From: Plasmodium malariae
Lineage: Eukaryota > Apicomplexa > Aconoidasida > Haemosporida > Plasmodiidae
Reading direction: 5' to 3'
Length of the DNA: 64,000 bases
Assembly (NCBI RefSeq): GCF_900090045.1
Contig: NC_041782.1
Coordinates: 1,017,001 to 1,081,000 of the forward strand
Position numbers and translations under genes: made by a program. Each line of letters opens with the position of its first letter. The first letter of the stretch is position 1. The notes beneath the pieces are model-generated. The model made no database searches. It saw nothing but the letters and a program-made list of their open reading frames with translations, and was not told the origin of the DNA. This document shows positions 24,001 through 33,726 of this stretch, piece after piece.

Positions 24001-27000
24001 GAAGTTAAATAATCATTGTTATTTTTTTGTTCACTTGTAGAATTTATTCTCATAATTCCCGAGTTAGGGTGTATAAAAGAAGAGTCATATTTATTAAGGT
24101 CAAGTTGACTAGGATTGAGAACATTAATATTAGTACTGTAATTGTAAATACCACCAGAATGCTCTTTTGCGGTACCTACCTTTTTACTCATTTCGTCACT
24201 CCATAGATAATTATTTGAATTTACTTCTTTCGCGCAGTAAAGGTTATGAGTATTCTTCTTAGCATTTTTATTTTGATAATTATTATTCGTCACTTTATAA
24301 TTTTCGCTAATATTAGACAAAATGGTTAAGGGTGTGTTTTCATAACTTTTGCTTTGGTACATGCCAAAGTTAGATGGATAATTAATACTGTTATAGTTAT
24401 ATATATTATTATTATTATTACTACTACATATGTTATTATATATATTACTGTTTTTCATATTGCTCAGATTCGGCAATAACATGTACCCCTTTTTGGCAAA
24501 TAAAGGATTCTGAATGCTGTGTTTGCTTGGCTGCTTTACATATAAACCTGGCTTGTTCAGGACGGCAGCTGTAACGTTGTTTATTGAACTAAACCTCTTC
24601 ATATAATTATTATCGTGTTGCATGTTAACATTAGTACTATATTTCAAATAATTAATATTTCCTGTTGAAAATTCTCTATTTTTCTTAGTACTAATATGAT
24701 CATGCCCATGTATTTTGCTACCTACATAATAACCTGGAGCGAATACTTTCTTTTTATATTTATTCTCTTCAGAATTTTTAGTGAATTTATGTTCGATGTT
24801 TTTCTTATCATCAATATTTTTAATAACCTTTTCAGTTTTCCTGCTTGTTACCAATTTTTGGATTTCTATTCCCGTTTTGTGTTCATTATTTTTTATGTTT
24901 TCTGTAATGTTTTTATTTTTCATATTTTTAGTTAACTCTATTTTTTTCTTATTCTCTAGCATACTATTAGAGTTACTTTCGCTCTTTTTATTATTACAGG
25001 ATTCGAATTTTTCGAACTTTGTAATTTTTTTAGCCTTCTTTACTTTTTTATTTTTTTCATTATCATTCGCCTCCTTTTTGTTTTCCTCCTGTGAACTTTC
25101 ATCTTGGGTTAATTCTGACTTTTCTTTTAACTTGTTCATTTGATCTACGTTTGTACTTATGGATCCATTTAACTTGATGTTTCGATGTAGATTGTTTCTC
25201 TTTGCATTAAAGCCTTGTGATGGTCGTCCTTGTAGTTCGTATTCTTCATCTACATTTTTTTCTTCTTTTTCATCATCAGATTGTTTATCATCCTTGTCCT
25301 TAACACTACTACTGTAGTTGCTGCTACCCATATCATCGGAGACAACATCTTTCAAAAAGTGTGTATCAGTTTTTATCTTTTTCTTTTTAGCGCATTTAGG
25401 ATCATACTTCAAATCATTATTTGGACAAAATTCAATTGTATGGTTTATTTCATTCATGATAATGTCTTTTGTTAAATTTCGTGTATTATTTTCTGTATCA
25501 TTTAAATTCTTCATTGATTTTTTGCTGTTCTCTTCGGCACTAGTCATGAAGCTTGTCTTTCCCTTCTTGATGCCCACATTATGATTACTACTACTACAAC
25601 TACTATTATTAATGGTCGTAGTAGCAACAGTAGCAGCAGTAGCAGCAGTAGCAGTGCCAATAGTATGTTTTTTACCGTTTGTGCTGCTATTATATTCTAC
25701 CGTCGCGTTGTTCTTGTGTTTTTCCTTCTGAAGTTTGTTTCTCTGTTTGACTTTTTTCATCCCTTCGATTGCTGTTCCTTTGATAGCTGCTCCTCCATTG
25801 ACTGTTTCTACCGCAAGCTCCTCCACTTCTCCTCTTTCCTCCGCGTTATCTGCAAAACTGGAGGTGTTCGTTTCCCCACTTAACCTAGAACTCATCTGTG
25901 ATAGTATATCATTTTTATGAATTAATATTTTGTGGTCGTTTAAATAATTAGATATGATATTTTTTAAATTTTGGTTCTTCGAATCATCTGATAATATTAG
26001 TTTGATAATTTCGTTTAAATGTTTTATCAAATTGTCAAAATTGTCATGTAGTTGAAGTATATCATTAAAAATTGATGCAAATTTTAAGGAAAGCAGTTCA
26101 AATAATATTTTGTCTTTCACTTCGGTTTCATTGTTGTTCAACATTAATAACAATATATTATTAAAATGAACAATCATTTTGATAATTTCGTTGTAGTAGT
26201 TATTATTTTTAGCATTCCTTTCAATAATATAGGATCTTATATCACTAACAGTTATGTATTTCTTCTCTTCGTCCTCACGGATGTCTCCAATTCTTCCGCT
26301 ACTTCTACGACTTCTACTATTTTTGTTACCTGTGGTCATATGTACCTTTTCAAAATGGCCAATGTCGGTTATGCCACTTGGTTTCATCTTATCATTAGCA
26401 GAATATTCATGAATGCAGTCGTATAATAACTGAATGCTGGACAATTTTATATCATAATTTAAATCTGAAAAACAATTTTTAAAAATTTCGAATGTTATTT
26501 TTTCTTCTTTCACATTTAGTATATCTGTTAAAACATCTTCTGTGATATAATTTGTTTCATTTATTTCCATATTTAACGATTCTTCTTCGAATGAAAAGTT
26601 TTCTGAGGCAATTTTTTTTAATGGTTCTTCTTTAAAGTTGTCCAAGCAGTTAAGGGTTAAACTGCTTACTTTTTCTTTTTTTTCTGCCTTATTTTGGGTA
26701 AGTAAATTCTCACTTGAGTTGTTCGAATGTTGGTATTTTTGTTCCTTGTTCATCTCATCACCCCCAAAGAGGGTATTACAGTTACTACGTTTGTCTCTTT
26801 CTGTATTTCTGTCTCTGCTACAGTTGAGGTTGCTTTTGCTGCTACGATTTCTGATAGTGCCTCCACTACTTTGGTTGCTACTATCACTGCTTCTGTTACT
26901 GTGGCTATTATGTTGATCGTCCTTAATTCCATTCTCTTCTATACCTGATGCTCCTTCTAACTTTTGTTCTCTTTTTTCGTTCTTATTGATATCAAAATAT

Positions 27001-28631
27001 TTTGATAAGTGAGACACTTCAATTTTGTACTTTTTAAATATTTCGTCTATTTCGTCTATTTCATTTATTTCATCAGAGTTATTTCTACTACTACTTACAA
27101 ATTCTGAGTTACTACTTTTTATCTCTAAACCTGACGCGCCAAATATATTTTCTGTATTATATGTATTCCGCTTACTATCAAATCTATTCATTATGCTCAT
27201 ATGATCTTCATCATCATCATCATCATCATCATCATTATCATTATCATTATCATTATTATCATTATTACCACTATTATCATGAATAGCACTGTTATCACTA
27301 TTATTATATTCTTCCTTATTCGTTTCAAAATTGAGCATGTCTGTTTTTATTACACTTGGTTCAAAATTATTATCTTTATTACTCAAATTATAGCTAAGTT
27401 CGGAATATACTCTTTTCTTTGTTACATCTGATATAAAAGAAATGTTTATCAAATTTTCTGTTTCGTTAAAAACAGATGAATAATGACTCTTTTTGTTACT
27501 ATAGTTTAGTTCTTCTAATGATTTATTACTTAATATTGGTTTACTTGTTTTATTATTTTTTCTTAATTCCTCATTTTCGTTGAACTTTTCCTCTTTATAT
27601 TTTCCTTCTTTTTCATATTTTCCTTCTTTTTTATATTTACCCTCCTTTTCATATTTGTCCTCCTTTTCATATTTGTCCTCCTTTTCATATTTGTCTTCCT
27701 TTTCATACTTGTCCTCCTTTTCATATTTGTCCTCCTTTTCATATTTTTCTTCCTTTTCATTTTTAAGAATGATCTGTTCGTAATTTTTCTCACTTTCCCC
27801 CGTTTGGCTATTTTTATCCTTACAATTTTCAGCCAAAATTTGTTCCCCCTTATTTGAAACATGATCAGTACTACAATGACCGATTTCAACATGTACATTT
27901 TCCTCTTCTTCAAATAGAACATTATTTTTATTATCATTATTATTATTTTCTTTAACTTTTATATTATCACTAACATATTCATTTTCTATTCTAAATTCGG
28001 TGTTGTTTAACTGGTTGGATAAGTGATTAGAATTTTTTGAATAGATATTATTTGAATTGCTAAACAAATTATCGCTCTTATAATTGTTCATATAATATTC
28101 ATGTTTTTTAACATCTTCATCATTATTCGAAAGAAACATAGCGTTATTAAATTCTGTCATATAATTCTCGGTTTTATTATTTTGAAATATATTTTCTTTA
28201 TTTCCTAAATTTAAATCTAAATCTAAATAATCTATAAATGTTTTTTCAGGTACGTCATTAGAGTTACAATTTTCATGTACGAATTTTGATTCATTTTCAC
28301 TAAAAGAGTTTAGATAATTTTTTGAATACTCACTTGTTTTTTCGTCTAATTCGTCTAAAGTGCTTATATTATATTGCTCTTTAATCTTTTCTTCTTTCAT
28401 ATCTTGTTCATTTGATGAAAATTTTGTAAAATATTTGTTTAATTTTTTTAATTGCGTCTCTTTTTCACTAGTGTTACTATCCTTAAATAAAAAATTACTT
28501 AGTACTCCTTTCGTATCTCTATTCATTGTATCCATAAGTGCATTATTTTCTTTTTCTGAAAAATGGTAACTTGTGGTGTCATTTGGAATGCCTTCGTTTG
28601 TTGTGTCTTCCTTATTTGAAGTTAAAAACAT
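21006..28631 (-). CDS. Giant low-complexity conserved protein, unknown function
   Basis: Single-exon ORF of 2541 aa from ATG 28631 to TAA at 21006. I do not recognise a family. Most of it is N/K/E/S-rich and probably disordered. Tandem repeats include KYEKED (about residues 287-345), NENREN (about 1587-1632) and an N/D block (about 2099-2147). The best candidate for a folded region is a non-repetitive helical segment around residues 700-910 (from TFEIFKNCFSDLNYDIKLSS to NLKNIISNYLNDHKIL), which could be HEAT/armadillo-like. A short conserved-looking C-terminal block contains IPGVKLGKNYVQGIDICSDW. No signal peptide or membrane segment. The intact 7.6-kb frame despite its repeats argues for selection on the protein. 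Confidence 0.9.
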   Translation of the reverse strand: MFLTSNKEDTTNEGIPNDTTSYHFSEKENNALMDTMNRDTKGVLSNFLFKDSNTSEKETQLKKLNKYFTKFSSNEQDMKEEKIKEQYNISTLDELDEKTSEYSKNYLNSFSENESKFVHENCNSNDVPEKTFIDYLDLDLNLGNKENIFQNNKTENYMTEFNNAMFLSNNDEDVKKHEYYMNNYKSDNLFSNSNNIYSKNSNHLSNQLNNTEFRIENEYVSDNIKVKENNNNDNKNNVLFEEEENVHVEIGHCSTDHVSNKGEQILAENCKDKNSQTGESEKNYEQIILKNEKEEKYEKEDKYEKEDKYEKEDKYEKEDKYEKEDKYEKEGKYKKEGKYEKEGKYKEEKFNENEELRKNNKTSKPILSNKSLEELNYSNKKSHYSSVFNETENLINISFISDVTKKRVYSELSYNLSNKDNNFEPSVIKTDMLNFETNKEEYNNSDNSAIHDNSGNNDNNDNDNDNDDDDDDDDEDHMSIMNRFDSKRNTYNTENIFGASGLEIKSSNSEFVSSSRNNSDEINEIDEIDEIFKKYKIEVSHLSKYFDINKNEKREQKLEGASGIEENGIKDDQHNSHSNRSSDSSNQSSGGTIRNRSSKSNLNCSRDRNTERDKRSNCNTLFGGDEMNKEQKYQHSNNSSENLLTQNKAEKKEKVSSLTLNCLDNFKEEPLKKIASENFSFEEESLNMEINETNYITEDVLTDILNVKEEKITFEIFKNCFSDLNYDIKLSSIQLLYDCIHEYSANDKMKPSGITDIGHFEKVHMTTGNKNSRSRRSSGRIGDIREDEEKKYITVSDIRSYIIERNAKNNNYYNEIIKMIVHFNNILLLMLNNNETEVKDKILFELLSLKFASIFNDILQLHDNFDNLIKHLNEIIKLILSDDSKNQNLKNIISNYLNDHKILIHKNDILSQMSSRLSGETNTSSFADNAEERGEVEELAVETVNGGAAIKGTAIEGMKKVKQRNKLQKEKHKNNATVEYNSSTNGKKHTIGTATAATAATVATTTINNSSCSSSNHNVGIKKGKTSFMTSAEENSKKSMKNLNDTENNTRNLTKDIIMNEINHTIEFCPNNDLKYDPKCAKKKKIKTDTHFLKDVVSDDMGSSNYSSSVKDKDDKQSDDEKEEKNVDEEYELQGRPSQGFNAKRNNLHRNIKLNGSISTNVDQMNKLKEKSELTQDESSQEENKKEANDNEKNKKVKKAKKITKFEKFESCNNKKSESNSNSMLENKKKIELTKNMKNKNITENIKNNEHKTGIEIQKLVTSRKTEKVIKNIDDKKNIEHKFTKNSEENKYKKKVFAPGYYVGSKIHGHDHISTKKNREFSTGNINYLKYSTNVNMQHDNNYMKRFSSINNVTAAVLNKPGLYVKQPSKHSIQNPLFAKKGYMLLPNLSNMKNSNIYNNICSSNNNNNIYNYNSINYPSNFGMYQSKSYENTPLTILSNISENYKVTNNNYQNKNAKKNTHNLYCAKEVNSNNYLWSDEMSKKVGTAKEHSGGIYNYSTNINVLNPSQLDLNKYDSSFIHPNSGIMRINSTSEQKNNNDYLTSKNLNQCTDEMLREDIKNKMVDPNARQLENRGDANLVGKLKTSMQEKNENRENSENRENSENRENNENRENNENRENSENSENSENSEKNKKKQIKQINEKNEINMSNGATSNKNYGNDFCEKKKKKNDVNDSKSNMGTTNRRKMSNEKSKMKSISNLSHIRKQTPFDDKRYSSCYNRMVNANVYTGFKRNLNNSNDKNTIFLHSKGSKFTNRYSNPTNNVNLLKMANEGGVSNGLNSKSSTFESNFTKLTKNYVNLSKGNKNTHGNEENMKGNEGNTKVRVTKSVYNRFTEIVTSKIRNFTLLNSKSVRSSVDNEGVSLSNDTTNEKEKNIGSCKGESNISGTGRSNEKNNSDNCNGVGKVKNKRKNHISNEKKGSNLMHFMGQLNIFQNKCTSANYSVAEGEQSENTNDYEESEETDHFNKVNGNKIKGASDSYGKNANKKNYIKLSSNKNAENYMGDRNESKLTKVSNYLCSIKNSDNINRIKRIYSGKSAIRSVTNKRVQDMKNGDNITNHRNSNVQVLSSHMDAMKNVNKIMNSNNENFTKNYNEMSRNLIINNDINNDDINNDDINNDDNNNNDNNNDDNNNDDNNNDDNNNDDNYNNNNSTLHAYNMNVENLDTNYRKNYDTVMVNRSCQGMVNMKKTNSHFVKYNKCNGEFFFPFQKRNSTLHNPLSVTRFFDNKNKIANIKTKEEEWYMHDMNSKQMSYSSENKKLFITAEKDDPLNNNRGNNNIYMSNSIRSNNIEQYNIDKRNCLNTSIETKQVEKENRTVHMNNNAFMNRPAFTYSNDYPLFKNKLTSLHTKNIPTSTFNYNITPDKVGTSCVLKSASLHENGITRSAYQNVDKNVYQNGGKNVYQTVSQNSMKPLNYSNEKNSRKDTRSLYKKEGNLLMSSDTSNVANASNTSIPLRKDATSDYIKNMSSVDENNLSVEQIMKIPGVKLGKNYVQGIDICSDWLKFNDYDKKVIEQSLKNSLENKNYKNFVNSMQFNNTFYSHIK
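22190..22335. repeat. N/D triplet repeat in giant ORF
   Basis: Imperfect ATT/ATC trinucleotide array (plus strand), in frame with the giant minus-strand gene, where it encodes alternating Asn and Asp in units such as DINND and NNNDD. Confidence 0.85.
23735..23872. repeat. 18-bp repeat encoding NENREN in giant ORF
   Basis: Tandem array built from 9-bp half-units (ttttcgcta and ttttctcta variants). On the minus strand it reads NEN-REN and then SEN units. The unit length is a multiple of three and preserves the frame. Opposite-strand frames give spurious FSLFSL and FAIFAI ORFs. Confidence 0.85.
27598..27764. repeat. 18-bp repeat encoding KYEKED in giant ORF
   Basis: About nine copies of an 18-bp unit (plus strand tcctccttttcatatttg and variants) encoding the charged hexapeptide KYEKED, drifting to KYKKEG at one end. 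Likely a charged helical or disordered spacer. Confidence 0.9.
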
Positions 28632-28936
28632 TATTTCTAATATTTACTTATTTGTTTATTTATCTGTTTGTTTATTTGTTTATTTGTCTGTTTGTTTATT
28701 TGTTTATTTATTTTTTAATCTACTTGTTTTTTTATATATTTATATATTTATTTTTCTTTTTCTTAAAAATGCATCAATTTGGATTACTCACCTCCTAAGA
28801 TGTTGTTTTATTCTTTCCCCTTTTATTTTTTATGGTATTATTACTAAATTACACTCATTTGGTTTGAAACAAGTCTAATTCCTTTTTTTTCTATACATAT
28901 GCATACCAAGGGAAGCAATTACGGAAATAAAATGAA

Positions 28937-29078
28937 CAAAAATGATTGAAAAATGAACAAAAATGATTGAAAAATGAACAAAAATGATCGAAAAATGAAC
29001 AAAAATGATCGAAAAATGAACAAAAATGATCGAAAAATGAACAAAAAATGAACGAAAAATAAACAAAAAATGAACGAA
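28937..29078. repeat. 21-bp tandem repeat
   Basis: About six copies of a 21-bp unit (gaacaaaaatgatcgaaaaat, given here as its first 20 bases plus t). It lies about 300 bp upstream of the giant gene's start codon, probably in its 5' UTR or promoter. Confidence 0.85.
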
Positions 29079-30046
29079 AAGTTAATCACGCGGGTAACTG
29101 GCTAACGAAAGATAAATCGTCGTAACCTTGAAGTTATTCAAAAAAAAAAAAAAAAATAGGAAGCTATACAGACATTTTAACATTACAATTTGAAGTTTCA
29201 ATATTTTATTTTTCTTTATTATATTTTTAAAAGATCCTTCTAACGTTATTTGTTAACAACTATTCTTTAAAAAAAAAAAAAAAGAAAAAAAAAATTATGT
29301 ACGAATTTGCATTGTCTAAAAAAGTATACAACTACTGAGAAGATACTTGGGCAAAAATAATTTCGTAATATGATTTCTTGCAGATTTTCAATTTTGATAA
29401 AATAACGATAAGTTTAAAAAGGGGAAAATCAAAAGTAGAGAAGTTGGGGGGGGGGTGAGAAAAAAAAAAAAAAATATATATGTATATATCTATATATATA
29501 ATTACAATATATGGGGATAAGATTAAAAAATTCACGATACGGAGAATATCAAAATAAAAATTTTCCTAACATATACATATATATATATATTATTGACAAA
29601 GAAACAAATGTGATACGAAAATTTTTGTCTTACAAGTACATTTACATATAAAAACTCTTTAAACCTGTTAAGAATATTACTATAAAATGTTTTTAACAGA
29701 AAAAAACAATGTAACAGGAAAGTGTTATTAAAAAAAAAAAAAAAAAAAAACATGGAAAGAAAAAAAAAAATACACAGGAAAAGAACAAAAAAATACACAG
29801 GAAAAGAACAAAAAAATATATCTACAATGAAAATAATTTCCTTTTAAACAGAGCATTTTCATTTAATTTGTTTTTCCTTTTTTTTTTTTTTTTATGGGAT
29901 GTATAAAAGAACAATTTGATAGGTGAAAAAAATAAAAAATTACATATATTTTCAATTGTATATTAACAATATCAAAAAAAGATTAGCATATTTTAAAAAA
30001 AGAAAATATTAAAAATGCACCAAAGTGCAAATAATCGAGTATTTAT

Positions 30047-30200
30047 TTTGTTATATTATACTTTGTTATATTATACTTTGTTTATTATACTTTGTTATAT
30101 GTTATTTTGTTATATGTTATTTTGTTATATGTTATTTTGTTATATGTTATTTTGTTATATGTTATTTTGTTATATGTTATTTTGTTATATTTTATTATAT
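30047..30200. repeat. 15-bp tandem repeat
   Basis: About six copies of ttgttatatgttatt followed by degenerating tttattata copies. Open reading frames through it are artefacts of the repeat. It lies in the divergent spacer far from either start codon. Confidence 0.85.
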
Positions 30201-31417
30201 TTTATTTTATTATATTTCATTTTATTATATCACATTTTATTTATTTTTTGTTGCGTCCATATTTTTATCTTATCGAGTGTGTAAAGGAAAACATAAATAT
30301 ACCTCATTACATTTCCTTTTTTTCCTTTCCTCATTGCTTCAACATATGTGTTTCTGTTTATTTATATACTTTGGCCAGAAGAATGTGTAAGTATATATAT
30401 GTACACATACATATAAGCATATATAAAAGAAATAAAAATATAACGTAAACATTAAAAAAAAATGTTTGAAGCGTAAATGTTCAATGAAAAATTAGGAAGT
30501 ATGTTCTTAACAGCATATAGGAAACTACTGTTGTAATGGTCAGAAAAATTCTACAATTTTTTTTTTTCAAAAAAACTTTTCAGAATTCAGCAAAAAGGAA
30601 AGGGGGAAGGAATGTCACACTATTTTAGAGTGTTATACATATATGCATACATATACATATATATTTGTTTATACTAATAATTTTTTTTTTTTTTTGATCT
30701 GCTCTTATTTAAAGAAGTGCTACCCTATTAACACGAATAATTGTTTATAAGCCAAATAAGTAAAAAATAATAACGCTATACGTAATAACGATAACATATT
30801 TACATATATATACATATACGTATATACGTCAATATTAATAGAATTTTAATTTAAAATATAATACAAAATTATGATACTGCAAACATAATTTTTGTGATTG
30901 TGGTACATAAACGAGAACAAAAAAAAAAAAAAAAAAAAAAAACATTCAGGATCTATTAATTAATTTTAAAATAACTCTAACTTTTACTAGATAAAATTTG
31001 TCACCAACTGGCTGTTATTTTTTTGTAGTGAAGTTAAGAATAAATAGCGCGTAAGCATATTTTCATTTTCATTTTCATTTTTCATTTTTTTTTTTTTTTT
31101 TTTTATGTTTAACAACAGATATATATTTTATATATATATAATGGTAAAAATAGGTTATCATATATATGTATATATATATTTGACTTTAAAAAATTTGATC
31201 ACCTTTTATATGCACTAAGTAATAGTTAAAGCTCAACTGTTATATTTTTTTCCGTGAAATATACCCGCATAATAATACATGTATATTTTTTTCTGAGAAT
31301 ATCTTAAAAATATGAAAATTTTGTTTTCATTTTTTATCAGTCAGTAGGGGTAAAAAATTAAAAGAATGATATAAATATGCTCAATTTTGGAAAAAAAATA
31401 AAAATAGATACATATAA

Positions 31418-31461
<44 letters not shown>

Positions 31462-32721
31462 TTGTCGACAATTTTTCATATTTATCTTATTGGGATTTCT
31501 CTTTTATGGATGAATCAGGCACTCTCGTATTTTTTTTTTATTTTTAAAATATTTTCTACCAAATATGGTACCATTTGTAATGCTGTAATAAAGCATACAA
31601 ATAATTGTTGCTGTGCTAATTTTTAATTTATTTTATGTTTGACAATTCATAGTTCGGAAAATTGGAAATTATAATTTGATTGTTTAGGGAACATTATATT
31701 GTCTCATTTGTGATGGAAATATATCATGTATACATATACATATGTATATATATATATATATATATAAAATTAAAAAAAAATTTTAACTTCATATCCTAGT
31801 TGGCTTCAATCACTTACCATTATATAAAGCCAACTGCATATCTTCGTTTTATAATACAAAGTTAAAATTAAAAAAAAACAGTAAAAAAATAAATATCCCT
31901 AACTCAATTTACACAATTTTGTAGAGACCCATAAGAGGAAATCCTTCTAATAAGGAAGGGTATCTCATTTTTTAAAAAAGTGAAAAAAAAAAAAAGAAAA
32001 TTCACTATGTTAATAATAATAATGGAACAGCAATGAGATATAATATTTTACTACTGTTCATGTGATATTATGATCATTGTTTTGTACAAGTGTACTCATT
32101 TTTCTACATTCTCTTAAAAATTAGATTCCTTTATATAAGGTCATATTGTTGGTGTAGTGTATTAAAACTACAAAGGAGAAAAAAAAAAAAAAAAAATTAT
32201 CAAACTTTCATATTTTTTTTTCTTTCTACGTTTTTTTTTTTTTTTTTTTTTTTTTTTGTTTATCGTATTTTGAATAAACAGTAGAAAAATCGATGAAATT
32301 TTTAGAAAAATTTACAAGAGTATGAAATTTTATTTGTTTCTCACTCAATGCAAACTATATCTTATATATATTTTTTTAAATGTGTGTTTTTTCTTTTCTT
32401 TTTATAAAGAAAAAAAAAAAAAAAAAAATTCCTTTATGTTTTATGTTCTTTGATTTAATTTTTTTTTTTTTTTAATTATTCTAATTTATGTATATATATA
32501 ATATTACTTCTACATTAAGTTATATAATTTTATATATACATACATAATATATACATATACATATGTATGAACGTATATATATGTACATATATACCAATAT
32601 AACGAATAAATACTATGCTTTTCTACAGTTCTGCTATAAAAATATTAAAAATATGCAATAAAAAGTACGTTATAATCAATATAAAAAAAAAAGTGTTCAA
32701 TTTATGCAAAAATTTTGAATA

Positions 32722-33726
32722 ATGAATGCTGAAGACAAGGAGGAATGGAATGACTACTCAAATTCGTTGATGTTGTACGAACAAATTGAAAAATTACATA
32801 ATGAATATAATAGAGAAATAAAAATATTAAAAGATTGCAATAATAAAGAATTAAGTAATTGTGATGTATTATTTTATGGTGAAAATAAAAATGCACAAGT
32901 GATAAAAAGCCGAGATATTATAAAACCTAGCATGTATAATTATGACGTAATAAATTATTACAAAGACGAAGTGACATTAAAAAAAAAAATAATGGAATTA
33001 TCTGAAGATATTATGACTGCAATATATCATATTTATGATAGTTTACGTCTTTGCAAAGAAAATGTTTTTTTATCTTTTAATGGAGGAAAAGATGCTGTTG
33101 TTGTTTTACATTTGTTTAGATGTGCTTATGCAAGATATCTGTACGATGTAAAAGGGGAAAGGAAAAAACCTAAACTAATTTATTTCAAGGACGATATAAG
33201 CGAATTTCCTGAAGTATATCATTTCCTGAATGAATGTGTATACATGTATGATTTTAATATAAGTGTAATTAAAGGTACTTGGAGAAGTAGTATAACTAAT
33301 TTTGTTGAAAATTATCAAAAACAGTATCAAATTGTAATGACAGATCAAATGAAAGTTAGTCCAAACGATTCTTGTCCATTTTTCCCTATAATTACATTTA
33401 TTAATGGTACAAGATACAATGATACATATAGTGAAAAATTACAAATTTTAAATATCAGTTCACGAGAATTTCCACCATATTTATATTTAAATCCTATTTT
33501 TTATTGGACATATGGAGCTATTTGGACATTTATATTATATTTTAAATTTGATTATTGTATATTATATGATCATGGTTATTCGTCAATTGGTTCATTGAAT
33601 GACACAATAAAAAATGAGTTTTTAAAATGTAATGATTGTTATTTGCCTGCATATTTCTTGAAAAATTGGGGCTATGAAAGGCATAATCGAGTATTGAATG
33701 AAGAAAAGAAAGTGAGAGATTCTTAA
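32722..33726 (+). CDS. FAD synthase (PAPS-reductase-type adenylyltransferase)
   Basis: 334 aa from ATG 32722. FAD synthase transfers AMP from ATP to FMN to make FAD. It has the PP-loop fold of the eukaryotic Fad1 branch of the PAPS reductase family. Seen: the nucleotide-binding loop FLSFNGGKDAVVVLHLF (about residues 112-128), a central INGTRYNDTYSE equivalent to the family GTRR.D motif (about 229-240), the WTYGAIWTF block (about 256-264), YDHGYSSIGSLNDT, and a C-terminal LPAYFLKNWGYERHNR resembling the Fad1 tail. The N-terminal 100 residues are Plasmodium-specific. The ORF ends VRDS. An alternative is splicing from the donor at 33712 to an acceptor near 33850, which would replace the last four residues with HNLIVKNLA. 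Confidence 0.85.
   Translation: MNAEDKEEWNDYSNSLMLYEQIEKLHNEYNREIKILKDCNNKELSNCDVLFYGENKNAQVIKSRDIIKPSMYNYDVINYYKDEVTLKKKIMELSEDIMTAIYHIYDSLRLCKENVFLSFNGGKDAVVVLHLFRCAYARYLYDVKGERKKPKLIYFKDDISEFPEVYHFLNECVYMYDFNISVIKGTWRSSITNFVENYQKQYQIVMTDQMKVSPNDSCPFFPIITFINGTRYNDTYSEKLQILNISSREFPPYLYLNPIFYWTYGAIWTFILYFKFDYCILYDHGYSSIGSLNDTIKNEFLKCNDCYLPAYFLKNWGYERHNRVLNEEKKVRDS

Larger units (their letters stand above)
28632..32721. other. 4.1-kb divergent spacer
   Basis: 5' flanks of the giant gene (minus) and FAD synthase (plus). It holds several short tandem repeats (28640-28740, 28937-29078, 30047-30200), (TA)n at about 31424-31457, and long A or T tracts (29731-29750, 30920-30942, 32230-32257). ORFs here (for example 30025-30390 and 28875-29066) are repeat translations. 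No RNA gene is recognised. Confidence 0.6.

Noticed and set aside
30015..30448. Three overlapping YFVICYF-type ORFs
   Set aside because: 15-bp repeat read in three frames; no gene.
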